In this document: one piece after another, positions 1 through 6,004 of the stretch
Numbering within the stretch: the stretch's first letter is position 1
Layout: the number at the start of each line of letters is the position of its first letter
NCBI GenBank assembly: GCA_030615475.1
Contig: JAUWZF010000076.1
Span: 1-6,027, forward strand
Direction: 5' to 3'
Source: Dehalococcoidales bacterium
GTDB lineage: Bacteria; Chloroflexota; Dehalococcoidia; Dehalococcoidales; RBG-16-60-22
DNA length: 6,027 nt
Made by a program: the position numbers and the translations under genes
The notes under the pieces: model-generated
Databases searched by the model: none
What the model saw: only the letters and a program-made list of their open reading frames with translations
Told to the model about the DNA's origin: nothing

Positions 1-920
1 TCATCGGCGATGGGCCCGAGGTCTTCCCCGGCTTCCAGCCTCGCTTTTATCTCCTTTGCCTCATACTCGCTACTTAAGAAGACAGTCTGCACGTTAGCCT
101 GGTCCTCGGCCGGTTTCTCCAGTACCTTAATCAGCCAGTAGCCCACTTGCTTATACATATCTTCATCGTACAGGGGGTCGCTCAACGCGCCTGCTTCCGC
201 ACCGAAGGCATAATCAAGGGATATGAGAGAACCCAGTTGATTATTCAGTATGGCCTCCGGGTGCCAGCCGAAGTCACCTTGATTTACATTTTTAGAATAG
301 TAGTTTTGTGCGAACTCCTCGGCCAGCGCCGTAAAGTTATCACCACTTAGCAACCCGTTTCTGATTTCAAGCGCCTGGCGCTCACTCTCCACCAGCATGG
401 CCATGACATGTACCTGTTTGTCAGACTCCGGTACCTGAGCCCCGAAATACTCGTCTCTGAGCCGATTTTGCAGCAATTGAGCCCGGAAAAGACCCACGTA
501 ACCATCGCTTGAAGGAATATCCAAATCTTCCAGCATCTGTTTAACTTCTTCATCACTTACGGTTACGCCGAGCTCCCCGGCTCCCTGCCTGATTAACTCA
601 TTCTGCACAATCTGTTGTATCACACTACCAGCCAGCATCTGAAAATTTGGAGCCGGCTGGTTTGACCCGGCGATTTTCAGTCCGTCAATGTAGTAACTCG
701 TATCAAATTCGGTATCGTTTACCTTGAGAACCGTCTTGTGCAGGGGGAGATATTCCCCCATAAACCAGCCTATCAGGACAATCAAAACAACCGCGGCAAT
801 GACCGAAACCCCTCCGTAAAAAATAATGCGTTGTCGCCGTTTTTGCTTCTGCAGGTGTGACATCTGACGCCGGGTGATTTCGCGTGGGGGTTTCTCTACT
901 TTCTTTTTCTTCTTAGCCAA
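1..920 (-). CDS. Membrane-anchored PpiC/SurA-like parvulin-type foldase (3' end outside window)
   Basis: Partial gene: about 306 codons are visible and the frame is still open at the left edge. Numbering from the TTG at 920, residues 1-31 are a very basic cytoplasmic leader (MAKKKKK, then RRQ and KRRQR). Residues 32-54 are one hydrophobic membrane segment, and the rest is predicted to be extracytoplasmic. Residues about 65-160 resemble the helical SurA N-terminal chaperone region. Residues about 170-269 form a parvulin (PpiC) domain, with GDFGWHP near 215-221 and a closing GYWLIKVLEK. From about 277 a second parvulin-like unit begins (VQTVFLSSEYEAKEI). The expected role is folding or maturation of exported proteins, as for PrsA/SurA. 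The two histidines typical of active parvulins (SHILV and GYHIIKV) read MAMLV and GYWLIKV here, so it may be a chaperone without isomerase activity. Start choice: GGAAGG at 934-929 is 8 nt from the TTG at 920 but only 2 nt from the in-frame ATG at 926. The ATG remains an alternative. Confidence 0.8.
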   Translation of the reverse strand, partial: MAKKKKKVEKPPREITRRQMSHLQKQKRRQRIIFYGGVSVIAAVVLIVLIGWFMGEYLPLHKTVLKVNDTEFDTSYYIDGLKIAGSNQPAPNFQMLAGSVIQQIVQNELIRQGAGELGVTVSDEEVKQMLEDLDIPSSDGYVGLFRAQLLQNRLRDEYFGAQVPESDKQVHVMAMLVESERQALEIRNGLLSGDNFTALAEEFAQNYYSKNVNQGDFGWHPEAILNNQLGSLISLDYAFGAEAGALSDPLYDEDMYKQVGYWLIKVLEKPAEDQANVQTVFLSSEYEAKEIKARLEAGEDLGPIAD

Positions 921-928
921 GACCATAT

Positions 929-934
929 CCTTCC
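929..934 (-). promoter_or_regulatory. Ribosome binding site deciding the start of the parvulin-like gene
   Basis: The minus strand reads GGAAGG, a good Shine-Dalgarno match. Its distance to the ATG at 926 is only 2 nt, while its distance to the in-frame TTG at 920 is 8 nt. The spacing favours the TTG and a protein starting MAKKKKK. Confidence 0.55.
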
Positions 935-962
935 ATGATAAATTTTACGGACTGCTGTTATA

Positions 963-992
963 TTTATAATGCAAAAGCCGATTCTTTTTCAA
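963..992 (-). promoter_or_regulatory. Sigma-70-like promoter for the parvulin-like gene
   Basis: On the minus strand, TTGAAA (992-987) is followed after 18 nt by TATAAA (968-963). Each hexamer matches the consensus at 5 of 6 positions. Transcription would begin near 955, giving a leader of about 30 nt before the ribosome binding site. It lies in the gap downstream of nadB, so the parvulin-like gene probably has its own transcript. The rest of this gap (about 993-1043) is A/T-rich with no clear signal. The call rests on consensus matching alone, in a group whose promoters are poorly characterised. Confidence 0.5.
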
Positions 993-1043
993 ATACAGCT
1001 TCCAGGGGACATAAGGCGGAAAATGCCGACTGTAAAAAGTTTT

Positions 1044-2585
1044 TTATTTTTTCCATATGATGTGGCACTGCCACTTCGGCGAAGTATGGGGAAAATCGGA
1101 CCGCATGTGGGCACCCCGGCTTTCTTCTCTGATGAATGCCGCCTCCGTTAACAACCGTCCGGTCAATATCAGGTTACTCAGCTCATAGGAAGGCTGGTCA
1201 GTAGGCGGAGTCAACGATTGCTGCCAGGCCGCCAGGATACCGGCCGCTTGTTCCAAGCCTTCCTTATCGCGAATAATGCCGACTCTGTCCCAGTGTAACT
1301 GCTGTATAGCGGCGAGTCCTACCCGCGGCAATACGTGGGGCACTGGCCTCTGGCCGAGCGACGAGTACACATTTTTGGTTTTTACGCCAGCAGAAACCTC
1401 CTCTTTTGATTTGTTTCCGGTTCTTTCTACTATCCTTTTGCTGAACACAATCGCTTCCAGCAGGGAGTTCGAGGCGAGGCGATTGGCCCCGTGGACTCCG
1501 GTGCAGGCCACTTCTCCGGTGGCGAACAAACCGGCTATATTCGTTTCTCCCCAGCTATTGGTCTTGATACCGCCAATCATATAGTGTGCGGCCGGGGCCA
1601 CCGGGATAAGGCTCCTGGTAATATCCAGTCCGTGGTCAAGGCAAAAGCGGTAGATATGCGGGAAACGCGCGGTAATGGTATGGGGCGGCAAATGGGTGAC
1701 ATCCAGGAAAACCCGGTCCGAGCCGGTCTTTTTCATCTCGTATAAAATGCTGCGGGCAACGACATCCCTGGGCGCCAGTTCCCCTTTCTCATGATAGTCG
1801 GCCATGAAACGGTAGCCTGCGGCGTCACGCAGTACTCCCCCCTCCCCGCGCACGGCTTCCGATATCAGAAACGGGATGACGCCGGGCATGCGGAGGGCGG
1901 TGGGGTGAAACTGGAAAAATTCCATGTCGGCAATCTCGGCGCCGGCGTTAAAGGCAAGGGTGATACCGTCACCGGTGGCTATGTCGGAATTCGTATTGTA
2001 CTTAAAGAGCTGCCCGGCGCCGCCGGTGGCCATAATCAGGTAGCGGCAGCCGAATTCCTCAACGGTACCGGCACGGCATTCCAGGGCCCTGATGCCGGCC
2101 ACCTTCCCTTTTTCCACCAGAATTTCGGTCGCCAGGAAATTCTCAAGCACCTGAATCCCGGACGAACGCACCTGCTGACTCAACGTAACTTCAATATGCT
2201 CGCCGGTGGCATCTCCCCCGGCATGAAGGACACGGGGTAAGCTGTGGGCCGCCTCCATGGCCAGGGCAATCTCACCGTCAAGGGTATCGAACGGCACCCG
2301 GTAACCCACAAGGTCGGCGATGCGAGCCGGGGCTTCATTGACCAGGATGCGCACCGCTGCCTCATCAGACAAGCCATCGCCGGCTTTCACGGTATCTTCC
2401 GAATGAAGCTCCGGGGAATCATCCTTGCTGATAGCCGCGGCAATGCCCCCCTGAGCGTACTTGGTATTGCAGTCGTCAATGCTGCCCTTGGTGATAACCA
2501 GCACGCTGCCCTGCTCTTTTGCCAGCAGGGCGGTATAGAGTCCGCCGATACCGCTACCTACCACTATGTAGTCATACTGGTTCAT
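1044..2585 (-). CDS. nadB: L-aspartate oxidase (NadB)
   Basis: Cytoplasmic FAD enzyme that oxidises L-aspartate to iminoaspartate, the first step of de novo NAD synthesis before quinolinate synthase (NadA). In this family the electrons go to oxygen or, anaerobically, to fumarate. The 513 aa are close to the usual 510-540. Seen directly: the N-terminal dinucleotide fold VVGSGIGG (residues 8-15), NTKYAQGG (40-47), EAAHSLPRVLHAGGDATG (111-128), MATGGAG (185-191), FQFHPTAL (224-231), APRD (271-274), HYMIGG (334-339), HGANRLASNSLLE (365-377) and REESRGAHMRSDFP (486-499). By comparison with E. coli NadB, E111, H227, R273, H334 and R369 match the substrate-binding and catalytic residues. The REESRGxH ending separates NadB from fumarate reductase subunits. 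The start ATG directly follows the TAG of the acyl-CoA dehydrogenase gene, with GAAGG 5 nt upstream, so the two are probably translationally coupled. No nadA or nadC is in the window. Confidence 0.92.
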   Translation of the reverse strand: MNQYDYIVVGSGIGGLYTALLAKEQGSVLVITKGSIDDCNTKYAQGGIAAAISKDDSPELHSEDTVKAGDGLSDEAAVRILVNEAPARIADLVGYRVPFDTLDGEIALAMEAAHSLPRVLHAGGDATGEHIEVTLSQQVRSSGIQVLENFLATEILVEKGKVAGIRALECRAGTVEEFGCRYLIMATGGAGQLFKYNTNSDIATGDGITLAFNAGAEIADMEFFQFHPTALRMPGVIPFLISEAVRGEGGVLRDAAGYRFMADYHEKGELAPRDVVARSILYEMKKTGSDRVFLDVTHLPPHTITARFPHIYRFCLDHGLDITRSLIPVAPAAHYMIGGIKTNSWGETNIAGLFATGEVACTGVHGANRLASNSLLEAIVFSKRIVERTGNKSKEEVSAGVKTKNVYSSLGQRPVPHVLPRVGLAAIQQLHWDRVGIIRDKEGLEQAAGILAAWQQSLTPPTDQPSYELSNLILTGRLLTEAAFIREESRGAHMRSDFPHTSPKWQCHIIWKK

Positions 2586-3743
2586 CTAGACCTTCAGCCC
2601 TTTCATAATGTCCCTGGCAATAACGTTTCGCTGTAGCTCCAGGGCAAGCTCGGTAGCGCTGCTTGCCAGGGCACGGCGACATAGCCTTTCCATGGGCAAC
2701 CCCTCTATATAGGGCGGCCCGTTGAATATGTGAGCTACCCTGTCAGCGACGGTCTGAATCATCTGGGCAGTGTATAATTTTACCATAGCGGCTTCACGCC
2801 ATATCGATTTTCCATTATCCGACTTCCAGGCCGCCTCATATACCATGAGCCTGGCGGCGTGGATACTCATGGCGATGTCGGCCAGAGCCGCCTGGATGCT
2901 GGTACGCTTCAAAATGGGCTGCCCGAATGTCTCCAGCGACTGTGCCTGGACGGTAGCCTCATCGAGCAACCGGCGGGCAACACCCACGCACCGGGCTCCC
3001 CTGACCACCCGCCGCTGCGGGAGCCACTTCCTGCCCAATTGGAAAGCCTTGCCTTCCTCGCCCAGGACATTTTCCGCAGGTACCCGGCAATTTTTAAAGA
3101 CCAGGGACATGGGCTCCCTGACCTGCGCTAACCACCCGGTCTTATCACCGCCGCCGGTAACGCTGAATCCCTTTGTATCCTTAGCCACCAGAAAGCAGGT
3201 TACACCGTTATCGGTACCGGCGAAAACAACGGCGAAATAGTCGTCGCCGGCCCGGGAGAGCGATAGTTTTTGCCCTTTAAGCAGGTAATGCCCGTTAGCC
3301 TTCTCCGCTTTCATCTTCATGCCGGATGGGTCGGCACTCCCGTCCGCTTCCATCAGAGCCAGGTAAGGTTTCTTTTGAGAGTTAAGAGCCGGCAGCAGGA
3401 ATTCCTCCCGCTGTTTCGCATTGCAGTCGAAAAGAATGGGGGTTACATCCCCGAAATGAAAGGGGACTACGGTCTGGGCCAGTTCCTCTTCAACCAGGCA
3501 GACCCCCAGGGCGTCCAGCCCGGCACCCCCCAGCTCCTCCGGAACGCCTACACCCCACAGCCCCATCTCCCTGACCATCCCGGCGAGCTCCGTTTCTTTT
3601 TCTTCGGGAAGATAGGTGCGGGCATCACTGAGGTCGGCGGCACGACCCAGGATATCCCTTTCCAGCGGCTTGAGCCGCTCGTTAACAAAGTCATGCGCCA
3701 GACTCTGTATCATCTTCAGTTCTTCCGATAGCTCAAAGTCCAT
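2586..3743 (-). CDS. Acyl-CoA dehydrogenase family protein
   Basis: FAD enzyme of the acyl-CoA dehydrogenase fold, expected to introduce (or, in reverse, reduce) an alpha,beta double bond in an acyl-CoA thioester in the cytoplasm, normally passing electrons to an electron transfer flavoprotein. The 385 aa match the family's usual 380-400. Residues about 1-120 are the helical N-terminal domain (GVPEELGGAG at 66-75). Residues about 125-220 are the beta domain, with ALMEADGSADPSG (129-141) as the flavin-contact stretch. Residues about 230-385 are the C-terminal helical domain, with TFGQPI (272-277), QAALADIAMSIHAARLMVYEAAW and LQRNVIARDI (370-379). The usual YEGT(S/A)xIQR motif reads ATELALELQR (363-372). 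Aligned without gaps, E365 falls on the catalytic glutamate of medium- and short-chain enzymes, but the following GT is lost. The substrate cannot be read from the sequence. AGGGTG lies 7 nt before the ATG. It sits 20 nt downstream of the ferredoxin gene and touches nadB. Confidence 0.92.
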   Translation of the reverse strand: MDFELSEELKMIQSLAHDFVNERLKPLERDILGRAADLSDARTYLPEEKETELAGMVREMGLWGVGVPEELGGAGLDALGVCLVEEELAQTVVPFHFGDVTPILFDCNAKQREEFLLPALNSQKKPYLALMEADGSADPSGMKMKAEKANGHYLLKGQKLSLSRAGDDYFAVVFAGTDNGVTCFLVAKDTKGFSVTGGGDKTGWLAQVREPMSLVFKNCRVPAENVLGEEGKAFQLGRKWLPQRRVVRGARCVGVARRLLDEATVQAQSLETFGQPILKRTSIQAALADIAMSIHAARLMVYEAAWKSDNGKSIWREAAMVKLYTAQMIQTVADRVAHIFNGPPYIEGLPMERLCRRALASSATELALELQRNVIARDIMKGLKV

Positions 3744-3763
3744 CCTTATTCACCCTTTTTTAA

Positions 3764-4216
3764 TCATTCAGAACTGATGGCTTCCTCGAGGAACAGGTCC
3801 AGGTCAGGCTCGTCTTCGTCGCCGATTCTCCGCTCGAGGCGGGACATTACCTCCATCATGCGGTGATTGACGACGTAGTTCTTGATGGTCGTATCCACCT
3901 GGGGACAGACGAGGATGCAGGCATTACACAGGTCGCAGTCCTCCCCGACGATGCTTTCCAGCGCCATGGAGGTACGTTGCTCCGTTTTCTCGCGGCGGGA
4001 CGGTTCCCGGGACAGAAAGGGGCAGATATCGACGCAGTTGCCACAGCCCAGGCACTCTTTGTGCCCGCTGATGTCCTCGGCGATATTGAGGGAATGGGCC
4101 GTACCGAACCCGCTGGAGAGAAGACGGCACCTGCCTACCGGAGGGCACTTGATACTCAGGATTTCATTCAGGATGTCTTCAATTTCTCTAATATCCTGTT
4201 GAACAGGTAGTGGCAT
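3764..4216 (-). CDS. Two-cluster [4Fe-4S] ferredoxin-like protein (HdrC/RnfC-style dicluster domain)
   Basis: Small soluble electron-transfer protein of 150 aa. Two complete cluster motifs are visible: C55-x2-C58-x2-C61-x3-C65-P (CLGCGNCVDICP) and C94-x2-C97-x2-C100-x3-C104-P (CDLCNACILVCP). They are separated by a 28-residue, charged, probably helical linker. That spacing fits the dicluster domain shared by HdrC-type, RnfC-type and succinate dehydrogenase-like iron-sulfur subunits better than a compact bacterial ferredoxin. Residues 1-50 contain a further pair, C24 and C30 (CPPVGRC), of unknown role. The C-terminus (about 131-150) is strongly acidic (DEDEPDLD), which could suit docking to a partner. 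There is no signal peptide or membrane segment. GGGAG 7 nt before the ATG supports this start. Its place between the fumarate-reductase-like and acyl-CoA dehydrogenase genes suggests it carries electrons for one or both; that is inference, and no CCG (HdrB-like) domain is present. Confidence 0.87.
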   Translation of the reverse strand: MPLPVQQDIREIEDILNEILSIKCPPVGRCRLLSSGFGTAHSLNIAEDISGHKECLGCGNCVDICPFLSREPSRREKTEQRTSMALESIVGEDCDLCNACILVCPQVDTTIKNYVVNHRMMEVMSRLERRIGDEDEPDLDLFLEEAISSE

Positions 4217-4250
4217 AGCATCTCTCCCAGAATATAAGGTTATACAATAA

Positions 4251-4355
4251 TGTCATTCTCGGGCTTGACCCGAGAATCCAGAACTCCTTTTCTCCCCACC
4301 CCGCTGGATTCCCGCTGGAGTTTACACCGTACGCCGATACGGGGCGGGAATGACA
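4251..4355. repeat. 105-bp nested palindromic (MITE/REP-like) intergenic repeat
   Basis: The element is bounded by perfect 8-bp terminal inverted repeats, TGTCATTC (4251-4258) and GAATGACA (4348-4355). Inside are four further perfect inverted pairs. ATTCTCGGG (4255-4263) pairs with CCCGAGAAT (4269-4277) over a 5-nt loop. GAATCCAG (4274-4281) pairs with CTGGATTC (4304-4311). ATTCCCGC (4308-4315) pairs with GCGGGAAT (4344-4351). CCGTA (4327-4331) pairs with TACGG (4338-4342). Together these could form a cruciform or multi-arm RNA. It fills most of the 162-nt gap between the 541-aa flavoprotein gene and the ferredoxin gene. The left end translated on the minus strand gives DSRVKPENDIIV, a peptide I associate with spurious ORFs over dispersed palindromic repeats in many genomes. 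No target-site duplication is obvious. No U-run follows the hairpins on the minus strand, so this is not a standard intrinsic terminator. Copy number cannot be judged from this window. Confidence 0.8.
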
Positions 4356-4378
4356 CCAAACGGTTGTTAAGCACTCTC

Positions 4379-6004
4379 TTAAATTTCAGCCCTGGTATAT
4401 CCGTGGGCACGCCTGACATAGTTCGGCAGCAGCCGCGGTGAGACCGGACGCTCCCTGGCCAGGCCCGCCCGCTCAAGGTCTTTCTGCCACCGACGCACAT
4501 GTTCCAGTGTCGGACTGCCCCTTTTTACCTCACTGGCATACCGGGCCGCCGCCCGGCCGGCCCTCCTCCCGAAGACAAACAGCTCCAGGGTCGAGTTACC
4601 GATGAGGCGGTTCCGCCCGTGCACGCCGCCGGTACACTCACCGGCCGCGAAAAGTCCCGGCACATTGGTAGCCCCGTCGGTATCAATCTTGATGCCGCCG
4701 TTCTGATAGTGCAGAGTGGGATATACCAGTATCGGTTCTCTTGTAATATCGATATTGAATCGGCGGAACTGCCGCACCATGGCGGGTAGTTCCCGGCCAA
4801 TCGTGCCCTCACCCCGGAGAATATCAATCATCGGCGAGTCCAGCCAGACACCGAACTCTCCGTTAGGCGTCCGCAGTCCACGCTGGCGTTCCTGGCACTC
4901 ACGGATAATGGCCGAGGCGACGATATCCCGGGGTTCCAGGGGCATGACGAACTGCTCGCCATTACCGTTGACAAGTTGCGCTCCCAGCGTCCTGACCTTT
5001 TCCGTAACCAGCTGCCCCAGAATCTGCAGCGGATAGACGGCACCGGTAGGGTGATACTGCATGGTATCTATGAAAATCAATTCGGCACCGGCATGGTAGG
5101 CCAGCACCAGGCCGTCAGCCGTGGCGCCGTAATGATTGGTAGTGGGAAAACCCTGAATATGCAGACGCCCGATGCCGCCGGTGGCCATGATTACCGCCCT
5201 GGCTCTCACGACGATTAGCTCTTCGGTCTCCATGTTGAGGAGTATGGCGCCGGCTATCTGCCCACGGTCATCCAGTATCAGCTCTACGGCCGGGGCGAAT
5301 TCGAGGTAATCTATCTTCTTATTCTGAAGCTCGTCACGGAGAACGCGCATTTCCTCCAGTCCGGTATAGTCCCGGGCGGAGTGCAGCCGCCGCCTTGATG
5401 TGCCGCCGCCGGATAATTCGTACATGGCACCGTCCGATGCTTTGTCCCAGTTCACCCCCAGCTTCTCCAGCCACTTTATTGCCGACGGGGCATCTTTCAC
5501 CAGAACCTCGACAAGTTCCGGGATGTTCTCGAAGTGGCCGCCGCCCATGGTGTCCAAGTAATGAATCGCCGGGGAGTCGTTGGGCCGGTCGGCGGCCTGG
5601 GTGCCCGCCTGCGCCCCGACGGTATTGGCATCTCCCAGGCGCAGCTTGGTGGTGATAAGGACCCTGGCCCCGGCTTCGTGGGCCAGCAACGCCGCCGAAG
5701 CCCCGGCACCCCCGCAGCCGATTACCAGGACGTCGACGTTATAGTCGGGCTTGGAGGGGTCGATTCTCCCCGGGTCAATCCGGCTGTTCCCCTCCAGTAA
5801 ATCGGCCAGTTCCAGGGGCGTGGAATCGCCCTTGTTTATACCCACCTGCAATTTGCGCATGCTCGTCGCGATATAGTCGGGATGGTACTGCCGCAGCAGG
5901 TCGTCTTTTTCATCCTCGGCAAGGCGCGGGATGGCCTCGATGAGTCGCCTCACCCGGGTATCTTCCACGAGATGAATGCTTTCTTCCAGATATGCAGGGT
6001 ACAT
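4379..6004 (-). CDS. Fumarate reductase/succinate dehydrogenase-type FAD-dependent oxidoreductase with N-terminal extension
   Basis: Soluble flavoprotein of 541 aa from the FrdA/SdhA/NadB/TfrA superfamily. Residues 1-88 are a charged, helical extension. The FAD dinucleotide fold follows: VLVIGCGGAGASAA (92-105), NTVGAQAGTQAA (127-138) and IMATGGIGRL (272-281). The capping/catalytic region includes QYHPTG (316-321), LVTEKVR (332-338), EPRDIVASAI (357-366), LHYQNGGI (431-438), GLFAAGECTGGVHGRNRL (450-467) and GNSTLELFVFGRRAG (469-483). H318, R359, H432 and R466 align with the active-site residues of fumarate reductase/succinate dehydrogenase flavoproteins. The histidine that binds FAD covalently in SdhA/FrdA (in SHTVSAQGG) is N127 here, so FAD is probably non-covalent. 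The C-terminal domain is shorter than in SdhA, and no membrane-anchor subunit is seen. REESRG, diagnostic of NadB, is absent. The start is the first codon after an in-frame TAG; only a weak GGTG lies 6 nt upstream. The substrate (fumarate, a succinate derivative or another enoate) is not determinable. Confidence 0.88.
   Translation of the reverse strand: MYPAYLEESIHLVEDTRVRRLIEAIPRLAEDEKDDLLRQYHPDYIATSMRKLQVGINKGDSTPLELADLLEGNSRIDPGRIDPSKPDYNVDVLVIGCGGAGASAALLAHEAGARVLITTKLRLGDANTVGAQAGTQAADRPNDSPAIHYLDTMGGGHFENIPELVEVLVKDAPSAIKWLEKLGVNWDKASDGAMYELSGGGTSRRRLHSARDYTGLEEMRVLRDELQNKKIDYLEFAPAVELILDDRGQIAGAILLNMETEELIVVRARAVIMATGGIGRLHIQGFPTTNHYGATADGLVLAYHAGAELIFIDTMQYHPTGAVYPLQILGQLVTEKVRTLGAQLVNGNGEQFVMPLEPRDIVASAIIRECQERQRGLRTPNGEFGVWLDSPMIDILRGEGTIGRELPAMVRQFRRFNIDITREPILVYPTLHYQNGGIKIDTDGATNVPGLFAAGECTGGVHGRNRLIGNSTLELFVFGRRAGRAAARYASEVKRGSPTLEHVRRWQKDLERAGLARERPVSPRLLPNYVRRAHGYTRAEI

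Noticed and set aside
347..556. Minus-strand open frame of 69 codons
   Set aside because: It is an alternative frame inside the parvulin-like gene, which reads through without a stop and has a coherent domain structure.
1062..1085. Two small hairpins (GTGGC/GCCAC and ACTTC/GAAGT) near the nadB 3' end, considered as a terminator
   Set aside because: They lie inside the nadB coding sequence, and on the transcribed strand they are followed by an A-rich stretch, not a U-run.
2019..2033. 15-bp direct repeat GCCGCCGGTGGCCAT, also at 5174-5188
   Set aside because: Both copies encode the MATGG stretch of the FAD-binding fold in paralogous flavoproteins, so it reflects shared ancestry and codon use rather than a DNA repeat.
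1791..2240. Plus-strand open frame of 149 codons
   Set aside because: It lies wholly opposite nadB, whose motifs are clear, and has no recognisable domain. The other plus-strand frames opposite the minus-strand genes are rejected for the same reason.
4217..4250. Possible promoter just upstream of the ferredoxin gene (TATAAC and TATATT on the minus strand)
   Set aside because: The region is A/T-rich, but I could not find a -35 hexamer at suitable spacing. An internal promoter here is possible but unsupported.
4240..4500. Minus-strand open frame of 86 codons ending DSRVKPENDIIV
   Set aside because: It overlaps the 3' end of the 541-aa flavoprotein gene in another frame and then reads through the palindromic repeat. 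It has no protein-like features of its own.
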